A stretch of 36,742 nt of DNA. Source: Marinibacterium sp. (GTDB lineage: Bacteria; Pseudomonadota; Alphaproteobacteria; Rhodobacterales; Rhodobacteraceae). The notes under the pieces were generated by a model that worked only from the letters and a program-made list of their open reading frames with translations, was not told where the DNA came from and did not search any database. Each line of letters begins with the position of its first letter. The stretch's first letter is position 1. Location of the stretch: positions 1-36,742 of the forward strand of contig JAOXSC010000088.1 in assembly GCA_025800215.1 (NCBI GenBank), given 5' to 3'. Of this stretch, positions 16,457 through 24,733 are shown one piece after another. Both the position numbers and the translations under genes were made by a program.

Positions 16457-17469
16457 GCCTGACCCTTGGCGTGATCGGCGTGGATCACCGGCATATCTAT
16501 GGACAGCTTGAACAGATGCTGGCGCGCGGCTGTACCTGCAAGGGCTGGTGGACCCAAGGCTATCCGCAGCCAGTGGACGGGTTCATCAAGCGCTTTCCCG
16601 ACATCCCCCGCGTCGAAGACCGGCGCACCCTGCTGGACGATCCCGAGATCGACATGATCCTGCTGGCCGACATCCCCGTGCGGCGCGCGGTTCTCGCGAT
16701 CGAGGCGATGCGCTCAGGCAAGGATGTCATGACCGACAAGCCCGGCTGCACCACGCTGGATCAGCTGGCCGCGCTGCGCGCCTGCGTGGCCGATACCGGG
16801 CGCATCTGGTCGATTGATTTTTCCGAACGGTTCGAAGTGCCCGCCATGACCCGCGCCGCCGAGCTGGTGGCCGAAGGCGCCATCGGCCAGGTGGTGCAAA
16901 CGGTGGGGCTGGGGCCGCACCGGCTGAACCGCGCCACCCGGCCCGACTGGTTCTTTGACGACGCATCCTATGGCGGGATCCTGACGGATATCGCGTCGCA
17001 TCAGGTCGATCAGTTCCTGTTCCTGACCGGGTCCACCGATGCTGAAATCGTGACCTCATCGGTGGGCAATTTTGCCAATCCGGCCGATCCGGGCCTGCAG
17101 GACTTTGGCGAGATCATGTTGCGCTCGGATCGGGGGCAGGGGTATATCCGGGTAGATTGGTACACGCCCGACGCTCTGCCGAACTGGGGCGACGGGCGGC
17201 TGACAATTCTTGGAACCGAAGGCTATATGGAATTGCGCAAATACGTTGATGTCGCGGGGCGCGCGGGAACGGATCACCTGTATCTCGTGAATGCATCCCG
17301 CTGTGAGCATATGGATGCGTCCGACGCCCCCTTGCCCTATTTCGACCGGCTGATTGCCGATGTGAAGGCCCGCAGCGAAACCGCGATGACGCAGGCGCAT
17401 TGTTTCAAGGTGATGGAACTGGCGCTGACGGCTCAGGCGCGCGCCACCCGGTTGGGGGCGCTGGCATGA
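16453..17469 (+). CDS. Gfo/Idh/MocA-family oxidoreductase, divergent nucleotide-binding motif
   Basis: A 338-residue protein. The overall layout is that of the family: N-terminal Rossmann-like half, VMTDKPGCTTLDQL at about residues 91-104 (DKP instead of EKP), then DDASYGGILTDIASHQVDQFLF and a C-terminal beta-sheet domain. The first loop reads LGVIGVDHRHIYGQL, so the usual G-x-G-x-x-G/A dinucleotide motif is lost. Either the cofactor is bound differently or the protein has a non-canonical role. It is coupled by ATGA overlaps to both neighbours. The family assignment is good; activity is uncertain. Confidence 0.85.
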   Translation: MSLTLGVIGVDHRHIYGQLEQMLARGCTCKGWWTQGYPQPVDGFIKRFPDIPRVEDRRTLLDDPEIDMILLADIPVRRAVLAIEAMRSGKDVMTDKPGCTTLDQLAALRACVADTGRIWSIDFSERFEVPAMTRAAELVAEGAIGQVVQTVGLGPHRLNRATRPDWFFDDASYGGILTDIASHQVDQFLFLTGSTDAEIVTSSVGNFANPADPGLQDFGEIMLRSDRGQGYIRVDWYTPDALPNWGDGRLTILGTEGYMELRKYVDVAGRAGTDHLYLVNASRCEHMDASDAPLPYFDRLIADVKARSETAMTQAHCFKVMELALTAQARATRLGALA

Positions 17470-19883
17470 TCTATCGCGTGGCGATCCTGGGTGGCGGGAT
17501 CGGGCAAAAACACCTGGCGGGCTTTCTGGCCTCGCCCACCCGGTTCCGGGTGCAGACGATCTGCGATCTCAACCCCGATGTGGCCAAACCCATGGCCGAG
17601 CGCTGCGACGCACACGTCACCGACGACATCGACAGCGTTCTGGCCGATCCCGAGATCGACATTGTCGACATCTGCCTGCCGCCGGTCATGCATGCCCCGA
17701 TCGCGATCCGAGCGCTTGAGGCAGGCAAACATGTCATCGTCGAAAAACCCATCGCCGGATCGCTGGTCGAAGCCGATCGTATCGCCGCGGCCGAAGCCGC
17801 ATCGGGCAAGCGCGTGTTCCCGGTGTTCCAATACCGGTTCGGCCGCGCCTTTGAGCAGCTGAGCGCGCTCAAGGCCGCCGGGCTGCTGGGCGATCCGCAA
17901 GTGGCCACGCTGGAAACCCACTGGAACCGCAAGGCAAATTACTATGCCAACCCGTGGCGCGGCACCTGGGCGCATGAGCTGGGCGGCGCGGTGCTCAGCC
18001 ACGCCATCCACATCCATGACCTGCTGGGGCAGGTCTTTGGCCCGGTCTCCGAAGTGTCGGCAATGCTGGCCACGCGCGCCAACCCGGTGGCAACCGAAGA
18101 TTGCGGGGCCATGTCGTTTGTGATGCAGAACGGTGCGCTTGTGACATCGTCGATCACGCTGGGCGCCCCCACCGACAGTTCGCGCCTGCGCCTTGTCTTC
18201 AGTGGGCTGAGCGCGGAAAGCGCGCGCAACCCCTATGCGCCGGGCGAACAGCAATGGCGGTTCATCGCGCGCGACACCAGCAAGCAGAAAGAGATCGACG
18301 ACACCGTCGCGTCGGTGCCGCAGGTCAAGCAGGGCTTTGTCGGCTTCTGTGCGGCAATTGCCGATGCGCTTGACGGTGCCGACAGCAATGCGATCGGCCT
18401 TGAAGATGGCATCAAGGCGCTGGAGCTGGCCACGGCGATCTATCATTCGGATCGCAGCGGCACCCGCGTGCAGCTGCCCCTGTCGCGCGATCTCGAGATT
18501 GCGCGCAGCCTGAAACCCGATCTCAACGCCAAGGCGCTGGTGGGCTATCGCGGCCCGGCGCGCCTGCCACAATATGACCGCGACGCCGTGACGCCCGGCA
18601 TCGTGCATCTGGGCATCGGCCATTTTCACCGCGCCCATCAGGCGGCTTATGTGGACAGCCTGCTTGAACAGGATCCAAGCTGGGGGATCCGGGCGATTTC
18701 CCTGCAAACCCCGCGCACGCGCGATCTGCTGAAGCCGCAGGACTGGGTCTATACCCTGGCCGAGCGCGACGGGGATGGCGTGTCGACCCGCGTCATCGGA
18801 TCGGTCCTGTCGGTGGAATGCGGCCATCAGGCCGCGCTCGATGCGATGTCCGACCCTGCGATCCGGCTGATCACGCTGACGGTCACCGAAAAAGGCTATA
18901 CGCCCGAGCTTGGCGCGCTCATCACCGAAGCGCTTGGTGTGCGTGCGCGCAACGGGGCCGGGCCGGTGACGATCCTGAGCTGCGACAATCTCAGCGGCAA
19001 CGGGCAGGTGATCGAACGCCGGGTGCGTGCCGCGATCCGCGATATGCAGACCAAGCGATATGTGGACAAATCGGTCAGCTTCCCGTCGTCCATGGTGGAC
19101 CGGATCACGCCTGCAGCCACCGAAGCCGACCGCCGGTCGCTGGCCGAGATCACCGGGTTCAAGGATGCCGCGCCCGTGGTCACCGAACCCTTTAGCCAAT
19201 GGGTGATCGAAGATCGCTTTGCCGGGCCGCGCCCGGATCTGCCGGGGGTCGAATGGGTGCGGCGTGTCGATCCATATGAAACCGCCAAACTGTGGCTGCT
19301 GAACGGGGCCCACACGACGCTGGCGCTGCTGGGGCCGATTCTGGGCCATACTCATGTGTCCGACGCCATCGCCGATCCGGTGCTGCTGCGGCTGGTCGAT
19401 CAGACCGCCCGCCGCGATGTGATGCCGGGGCTGGCCCTGAAACCGAAAAAGCTCGAACCCTATTGGGAGCGGCTGCTGCAGCGCTTTGCCAATCCCGGAT
19501 TGCAGCATGAGCTGGCTCAAATCGCCATGGACAGTTCGCAGAAGGTGCCACAACGCCTGTTGGCGCCGCTGCTGGCAGCGCACAAGGCCAAGCGCGACGC
19601 GCCGGGTCTGGTGCTGGGCATCGCCGCATGGTTGGCCTATCTGCGCCGGGCTGCGCGCGCGGGCGAAACGGTGCAGGATCCGCTGGCCGATGATCTGCGC
19701 GATCTGGCCGACCTTGCCCCCGATGCGGCGCTGATGCTGCTCTGCGCACCGGGCGAACCCCTGGCGGATCTGCCCGAAGACCTGGCCGCGCAGGTGGTCG
19801 AGCATCTGCTGCGCATCGACGACGCAACCCCAGAAGAGCTCGAACAGGGTCTGATCACATTCTGCGAGGGGCGCGATGCTTGA
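17466..19883 (+). CDS. Fusion protein: Gfo/Idh/MocA oxidoreductase + fructuronate reductase (UxuB/mannitol dehydrogenase family)
   Basis: An 805-residue protein from the ATG at 17466, which overlaps the preceding stop. Residues 1 to about 345 are a complete Gfo/Idh/MocA protein: AILGGGIGQKHLAGF, VEKPIAG (92-98), LGGAVLSHAIHIHDLL and a full C-terminal domain ending near GTRVQLPL. A short linker (about 346-375) leads into a full-length polyol/mannonate dehydrogenase: TPGIVHLGIGHFHRAHQAAY (376-395), SCDNLSGNG with Asn 508, and AKLWLLNGAH with Lys 608, Asn 613 and His 616, the catalytic set of mannitol 2-dehydrogenases. The second half should reduce D-fructuronate to D-mannonate, the step between UxaC and UxuA. 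No stand-alone uxuB is present, so this must supply it. No frameshift or stop separates the halves. Confidence 0.9.
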   Translation: MIYRVAILGGGIGQKHLAGFLASPTRFRVQTICDLNPDVAKPMAERCDAHVTDDIDSVLADPEIDIVDICLPPVMHAPIAIRALEAGKHVIVEKPIAGSLVEADRIAAAEAASGKRVFPVFQYRFGRAFEQLSALKAAGLLGDPQVATLETHWNRKANYYANPWRGTWAHELGGAVLSHAIHIHDLLGQVFGPVSEVSAMLATRANPVATEDCGAMSFVMQNGALVTSSITLGAPTDSSRLRLVFSGLSAESARNPYAPGEQQWRFIARDTSKQKEIDDTVASVPQVKQGFVGFCAAIADALDGADSNAIGLEDGIKALELATAIYHSDRSGTRVQLPLSRDLEIARSLKPDLNAKALVGYRGPARLPQYDRDAVTPGIVHLGIGHFHRAHQAAYVDSLLEQDPSWGIRAISLQTPRTRDLLKPQDWVYTLAERDGDGVSTRVIGSVLSVECGHQAALDAMSDPAIRLITLTVTEKGYTPELGALITEALGVRARNGAGPVTILSCDNLSGNGQVIERRVRAAIRDMQTKRYVDKSVSFPSSMVDRITPAATEADRRSLAEITGFKDAAPVVTEPFSQWVIEDRFAGPRPDLPGVEWVRRVDPYETAKLWLLNGAHTTLALLGPILGHTHVSDAIADPVLLRLVDQTARRDVMPGLALKPKKLEPYWERLLQRFANPGLQHELAQIAMDSSQKVPQRLLAPLLAAHKAKRDAPGLVLGIAAWLAYLRRAARAGETVQDPLADDLRDLADLAPDAALMLLCAPGEPLADLPEDLAAQVVEHLLRIDDATPEELEQGLITFCEGRDA

Positions 19884-21648
19884 AAGGTCCGATCTTGCCG
19901 CGAACGCCCTGACGTCGCTGCATGACGAGGCCTATGACGCCCCTTACAACACGCAAGAGATCAACGCCGATACGATGATCTTTACCGGCGGGCGGGACGG
20001 TGTCTCGCTTGCCGGGGACTGGAATTTCTGCGTCGATCTGCTGGATACCGGGCTGCGGCAGAAATGGTTTGCCATGACACCGGCGCCGCATAGTGAGCCT
20101 TGGGATTATGACCCGTTCGATGGCGACACCGTGCCGGTACCATCCAATTGGCAGATGCTGTGCGACAAGTGGTATTTCTTTGAAGGATCAGCCTGGTACA
20201 CGCGATCCTTTACCCATGACCTGAAGCCCGGCCGGCGATTGTTTCTGCATGTGGGCGCGGCGCAATATGACTGCAAGGTGTTTCTCAATGGCCAGTTTCT
20301 GGGCAACCATTATGGCGGGTCGACCCCGTTTTGCGTGGAACTTGGCGGCGCGCTGACGGCGGGCGACAACTGGCTGATGCTGTGCGTCAACAATCGCCGC
20401 GACGCCGACCGGGTGCCGATGCAGAACACCGACTGGTTCAACTATGGCGGGCTCTACCGTGCGGTGACGCTGTATAACACGCCGGCCTGCGTGATCCGCG
20501 ATCTGTTCCTGCGGCTCGAGGGCGACGCGATCCGCGCCGACATCCATGTGGACGGCCCCACCGACAGCGCCCGGCTTGGCATTCCGGGTCTTGGCATCGA
20601 CATGACCGTGCCGCTGACCGATGGCCGCGCCAGCCTTGCGATCCCCGCCACGCCCGAGCTGTGGTCGCCGGACACGCCGGTCCTTTATGATGTGACGCTG
20701 AGCGCGGGCGGCGATCAGGTCAGCGACCGCGTGGGGTTTCGCCGGATCGAACGGCGCGGCACCGATATTCTGCTGAATGGCAAACGGCTGTTTCTGCGCG
20801 GCATCAGCGTGCACGAAGATGACGCGGATCTGGGCAAGATGACCTCGGACACCGATCTGCGCCGCCGGTTCGCGCATGCGCGCGACCTGGGCTGCAATTT
20901 CCTGCGGCTGGCCCATTACCCGCATGACCCGCGCGCTGCCCGGATCGCGGATGAGCTTGGGTTTCTGTTGTGGGAGGAAATCCCGGTCTACTGGGCCATT
21001 GATTTCGACAATCCCGCCACAAGGCGCGACGCGGAAAACCAGCTGCGCGAGCTGATCCGCCGCGACCGCAACCGGGCCAGTGTGATCATCTGGTCGGTGG
21101 GCAACGAAAACCCCGATACCGATGCGCGGCTGGCCTTCATGACAGGGTTGGCCGATCTTGCCCGCGCCGAAGACCCCACGCGGCTGACCGCCGCCGCCTG
21201 CCTGATCAATCATGAAACGCTGACCATTCAGGACCGGTTGGCCGCCCGCATCGACGTCATCGGCATCAATGAATATTACGGCTGGTACGAAAGCGACTTT
21301 GATGACCTGATCCGCATCGGCGCCAATTCGCAGCCCGACCGTCCGGTGGTGATCTCGGAAACCGGGGCGGATGGCGATCATGAGCAGGGGCCGGCGGACG
21401 GGCTTTTTAGCCTGGCCTATCAGGCCGATGTCTATCGCCGCCAGATCGAAATCTTACGCAAACTTGACTATGTCAAAGGCATAAGCCCTTGGATATTATA
21501 TGATTTCCGGGTCGAGCGGCGGCAGGGCATTTATCAGCGCGGCTATAACCGCAAAGGGTTGATCGCGGCCGACAAGCAGACCAGGAAACCTGCCTTTGAG
21601 GTGCTGGCCGCATTTTATGCCGAAAAGCAGGCCTCTGAGGATCGCTAA
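19876..21648 (+). CDS. uidA: Beta-glucuronidase (GH2), cytoplasmic
   Basis: A 590-residue protein. The order is sugar-binding jelly roll (VPVPSNWQM, GSAWYTRSF), Ig-like domain (about 205-295) and TIM barrel. The acid/base is Glu 411 in SVGNENPDT and the nucleophile is Glu 495 in VISETGADG. YNRKG at 557-561 supplies Asn 558 and Lys 560, matching the N-x-K motif that recognises the uronate carboxylate in beta-glucuronidases, so specificity for glucuronides is well supported. There is no signal peptide, so hydrolysis occurs after import. It overlaps the fusion gene by 8 bp and is followed 18 bp later by uxaC, the next enzyme on the path. Confidence 0.92.
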   Translation: MLERSDLAANALTSLHDEAYDAPYNTQEINADTMIFTGGRDGVSLAGDWNFCVDLLDTGLRQKWFAMTPAPHSEPWDYDPFDGDTVPVPSNWQMLCDKWYFFEGSAWYTRSFTHDLKPGRRLFLHVGAAQYDCKVFLNGQFLGNHYGGSTPFCVELGGALTAGDNWLMLCVNNRRDADRVPMQNTDWFNYGGLYRAVTLYNTPACVIRDLFLRLEGDAIRADIHVDGPTDSARLGIPGLGIDMTVPLTDGRASLAIPATPELWSPDTPVLYDVTLSAGGDQVSDRVGFRRIERRGTDILLNGKRLFLRGISVHEDDADLGKMTSDTDLRRRFAHARDLGCNFLRLAHYPHDPRAARIADELGFLLWEEIPVYWAIDFDNPATRRDAENQLRELIRRDRNRASVIIWSVGNENPDTDARLAFMTGLADLARAEDPTRLTAAACLINHETLTIQDRLAARIDVIGINEYYGWYESDFDDLIRIGANSQPDRPVVISETGADGDHEQGPADGLFSLAYQADVYRRQIEILRKLDYVKGISPWILYDFRVERRQGIYQRGYNRKGLIAADKQTRKPAFEVLAAFYAEKQASEDR

Positions 21649-21666
21649 GGACCGAAAGACCGCGCC

Positions 21667-23064
21667 ATGTTCCACCCCGATCAGTATCTGCCCGCAACCG
21701 AACCCGCCCGAGCCGTCGCCCGCAGGCTTTATGATCAGGTCCGGGATCTGCCTCTGATCTGCCCGCATGGCCACACCGATCCGGCCTGGTTTGCCCGCAA
21801 CACGGCCTTCTCCGACCCGGTGGACCTGCTGGTGCTGCCGGATCACTACGTGACGCGGATGCTGGTGTCGCAGGGGATCGGGTTCGACCAGATCGGCATC
21901 GGGTCAGAGGCGACCACCGAAACCGATCGCCGCGCGATCTGGCGCCTGTTTGCCGAACGGTTCCACCTGTTTCGCGGCACCCCCACGGCGTTCTGGCTGA
22001 ACCACAGCTTTGCCAACCTCTTTGATCTCGCGGGGCTTGAGCTGAGCGCGCAAACCGCCGACCGCTTCTACGACCAGATCGCCGATTGTCTGGGCCGCCC
22101 CGCCTATCGGCCCCGCGCGCTTTATGATCGGTTCGGGATCGAGGTCATCGCCACCACCGACGCAGCCCTTGACGATCTGCGCCATCATGCCGACACCCGC
22201 GCCAGCGACTGGGGCGGGCATGTAGTGCCCACCTATCGGCCCGATGACGTGATCGACCCCGACAGCCCCGGCTTTTCCGAACGGCTTGACCGGCTGGGGG
22301 ATCTGACAGGCGAAGACACCGCAGACTGGACCGGCTATCTGGCCGCCCACCGGGCCCGCCGGGCGCATTTCATCGCCCATGGCGCGACAGCGTCCGATCA
22401 CGGGCATCCCACCGCCCAGACCGCCGATCTGTCCCCGCACGAGGCCGCAACCCTGTTTGACCGGATCCGGCAGGGCAGGGGCGGGCCGGACGATCACGAG
22501 CTGTTTCGCGCTCAGATGCTGACGGAAATGGCCGCGATGAGCCTTGAGGACGGGCTGGTCATGCAGCTGCACGCGGGATCGGTGCGCAATCATCATCACG
22601 GGGTTCTGGCGCGCTATGGCCGTGACCGGGGCTTTGACATTCCCGGCCGCACCGATTTCGTGCATGGGCTGCGCCCGCTTCTGAACCGCTACGGGATGGA
22701 CAGGCGGCTGCGGCTGATCCTGTTCACGCTGGACGAAACCACGCTGTCACGGGAACTGGCGCCGCTGGCCGGGGTCTATCCGTCGGTGTTTCTGGGCCCG
22801 GCCTGGTGGTTCTTTGACAGCGCCGAAGGGATGCGCCGGTTTCGCCAGCTGACCAGTGAAACGGCAGGCTTCTACAACACCGTGGGCTTCAACGACGACA
22901 CCCGTGCGCTGCCCTCGATCGCGGCCCGCCATGACCTGGCGCGACGGATCGACTGCGGATACCTGGCCGAGCGCGTGGTCGAACACAGCCTCACCGAAGA
23001 CGCCGCCGCCGACCTGGCCAAGGCGCTGTCCTATGACCTCGCCAAATCGGCCTACAGGTTCTGA
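21667..23064 (+). CDS. uxaC: Glucuronate (uronate) isomerase
   Basis: A 465-residue protein, the usual UxaC length. It begins FHPDQYLP and carries ICPHGHTDPAWFA (metal-type His 34 and His 36), FRGTPTAFWLNH, MQLHAGSVRNHHHG, LFTLDETTLSRELAP, LGPAWWFFDS and a C-terminal RHDLARRIDCGYLAERV, all characteristic of UxaC. It isomerises D-glucuronate to D-fructuronate in the cytoplasm. It is the last gene of the operon; about 80 bp separate it from the convergent CGNR gene. A short palindrome GGGCATGCCC (about 23095-23104) lies there but has no T-run. Confidence 0.96.
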   Translation: MFHPDQYLPATEPARAVARRLYDQVRDLPLICPHGHTDPAWFARNTAFSDPVDLLVLPDHYVTRMLVSQGIGFDQIGIGSEATTETDRRAIWRLFAERFHLFRGTPTAFWLNHSFANLFDLAGLELSAQTADRFYDQIADCLGRPAYRPRALYDRFGIEVIATTDAALDDLRHHADTRASDWGGHVVPTYRPDDVIDPDSPGFSERLDRLGDLTGEDTADWTGYLAAHRARRAHFIAHGATASDHGHPTAQTADLSPHEAATLFDRIRQGRGGPDDHELFRAQMLTEMAAMSLEDGLVMQLHAGSVRNHHHGVLARYGRDRGFDIPGRTDFVHGLRPLLNRYGMDRRLRLILFTLDETTLSRELAPLAGVYPSVFLGPAWWFFDSAEGMRRFRQLTSETAGFYNTVGFNDDTRALPSIAARHDLARRIDCGYLAERVVEHSLTEDAAADLAKALSYDLAKSAYRF

Positions 23065-23145
23065 GAGCGTGGGCGGCATTGGCTGAGAGCGAGCGGGCAT
23101 GCCCTGCAGAACCGCAAAGATCAGCCCGGTGGATGAAGCGGTCCA

Positions 23146-23721
23146 CTATCCATGATCATCGGCCGACAGCCGTTTCCGATGCGCCGCCACCTTATTCCGG
23201 TTGCCGCACGTTGACATATTGCACCACCGGCGGCCCCGCCCCCTTCCTGAATTCAGGAAGAACCAGCTACACCCTTCGCATTGGCGTAGTTTTGTCGCTT
23301 CGGGAGCGCGGATGAACCCTTCGACAAGCAGAACAAACTGGTCCATCCAATAGTGGCCACCACGGCCGGAGGCGACCCATCTGACTGGGGCCGCGCTCAG
23401 ATGCAAATGCGCGCGCCTCAGGGACGACTTGATCTGAGACTCGAACCTCTGGACGTCACCAGGCTCGCCCGTGGTATTGCCCAATGACGCCGAAAAGACG
23501 CGGTGCGTCAGCTCTCGAAACGAAACCAGCGCGTCTACATCTTCTTGGGACGGCCAGTTGTCGTCTGTGTCTTCATCCTGAGCTCCGCTGGCCATGAACC
23601 ACTCCATCAGCGCTTCCGGTGACGTGAGCAGGTTGTTTGAACGCGACTTGCCAGTGTCCCCAACAGTATTGAGGAAATCCAACGCGATATGTCCCCCGAC
23701 AAAATTATCATCCGACCACAT
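23146..23721 (-). CDS. CGNR zinc-finger (ABATE-domain) transcriptional regulator
   Basis: A 191-residue protein from the ATG at 23721, chosen because GAGG lies just upstream and FVGGHIALDFLNTVGD then sits at the N-terminus, as in this family. The frame is open to 23784. The N-terminal region matches the ABATE (putative stress-induced regulator) domain. The C-terminal zinc finger has Cys 148, Cys 151, Cys 167 and Cys 172 (LRQCEGCSWFF, WCNMSTCGNR) followed by the basic AAHRKR. Base composition is lower-GC than the surroundings. It is divergent from the hydrolase at 23811 and probably regulates it and itself. Confidence 0.88.
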   Translation of the reverse strand: MWSDDNFVGGHIALDFLNTVGDTGKSRSNNLLTSPEALMEWFMASGAQDEDTDDNWPSQEDVDALVSFRELTHRVFSASLGNTTGEPGDVQRFESQIKSSLRRAHLHLSAAPVRWVASGRGGHYWMDQFVLLVEGFIRAPEATKLRQCEGCSWFFLNSGRGRGRRWCNMSTCGNRNKVAAHRKRLSADDHG

Positions 23722-23775
23722 GGTAACCTCATTATGAATTTTAATGGTTACTTTAGCGAAATGGCTGATGTAACC
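23722..23775. promoter_or_regulatory. Divergent promoter region with three GTAACC/GGTTAC half-sites
   Basis: The AT-rich gap between the CGNR gene and the hydrolase contains GTAACC at 23723-23728, its reverse complement GGTTAC at 23746-23751, and GTAACC again at 23770-23775. Successive copies are 23 and 24 bp apart, about two helical turns, so a dimeric regulator could contact one DNA face. The obvious candidate is the CGNR protein encoded beside it. The binding is inferred. Confidence 0.45.
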
Positions 23776-23810
23776 CTTTGTCAACCTTAAAGCATTACAG
23801 GAGAATCGTC

Positions 23811-24623
23811 ATGCTGTCTCTGCCCAAGCGCTTCGATCACAATGGACAATCCATAGCGTGGGGGACGATGGGAGCTGGCGATCCACTGGTACTGGTACAC
23901 GGAACACCCTTCTCGTCGCAGGTTTGGCGGCGGATCGCCCCTTTGCTGGCCCAACGCTGGACGGTCTACTATTTCGATCTGATCGGCTACGGATTGTCCG
24001 AGATGACCGACAATCAGGATGTATCGCTAGCCGTGCAAAATGACCTTCTGGCCGCCATGTGCGATCACTGGGGTTTGGACCGCCCCGAGATCCTGTGCCA
24101 TGACTTTGGCGGCGCGACCGCCTTGCGGGCCTACTATCTGAATGGGCTACGATATAAGCGCATGACAATCGTTGATCCGGTCGCGGTCGCCCCCTGGGGA
24201 TCTCCATTTGTTGCTCATGTCAGACAGTATGAGGCTGCTTTTGCAGGTCTTCCGGCCTATGCACATGACGCGCTGTTGCAGGCATATCTGCAAAGTGCGG
24301 CGCACAGGAAACTGACGGAAGAAGCGCTACAGGTCTATTTGGCGCCCTGGCAGGGCGAGGTCGGGCAGCCAGCGTTCTATCGTCAGATTGCTCAGATGGA
24401 TCAGACATACACGGATGAGGTCGAAAGCCACTATGCGCCACTGGACTGCCCCACCACGCTGCTTTGGGGCGAAGTGGACGAATGGATCCCTCTGGCGCGC
24501 GGCCACAAGTTGGCAGGCATGTTGACTGACGGGCAGATAACGGTGATCCCGGACGCAGGGCACCTGGTCCAAGAGGACGCACCGGAAGCGATCATCGCGG
24601 CCATGTTCCAGCACAGCCAATAG
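23811..24623 (+). CDS. Alpha/beta hydrolase with Asp nucleophile (haloalkane dehalogenase/epoxide hydrolase-like)
   Basis: A 270-residue protein. AGGAG at about 23799 precedes the ATG at 23811; the frame is open from 23778. HGTPFSS (residues 30-36) forms the oxyanion region, and the nucleophile elbow LCHDFGG gives Asp 98 rather than Ser. The acid is probably Asp 223 in WGEVDEWIP and the base is His 251 in DAGHLVQED. Asp at the elbow is the mark of haloalkane and haloacetate dehalogenases and epoxide hydrolases; the substrate cannot be told. It is paired divergently with a CGNR regulator, and both have base composition unlike the flanking operons, suggesting joint acquisition. Confidence 0.85.
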   Translation: MLSLPKRFDHNGQSIAWGTMGAGDPLVLVHGTPFSSQVWRRIAPLLAQRWTVYYFDLIGYGLSEMTDNQDVSLAVQNDLLAAMCDHWGLDRPEILCHDFGGATALRAYYLNGLRYKRMTIVDPVAVAPWGSPFVAHVRQYEAAFAGLPAYAHDALLQAYLQSAAHRKLTEEALQVYLAPWQGEVGQPAFYRQIAQMDQTYTDEVESHYAPLDCPTTLLWGEVDEWIPLARGHKLAGMLTDGQITVIPDAGHLVQEDAPEAIIAAMFQHSQ

Positions 24624-24733
24624 ATCAACACGGACAGCGGTCGCGATTACGGAAGTGGTAGGTATGCGCTAAAAGCCGCTTTGCCCCCAATACCCGCACG
24701 GGGTCTGGAGCTGGCCGGCCCCAACTGTCCCCG

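Noticed and set aside
17433..19805. 790-codon open frame on the minus strand, antisense to the fusion gene
   Set aside because: The plus-strand frame has clear Gfo/Idh/MocA and UxuB motifs. The antisense translation is rich in Arg, Gln, His and Gly with no domain, as expected for a shadow frame in high-GC DNA.
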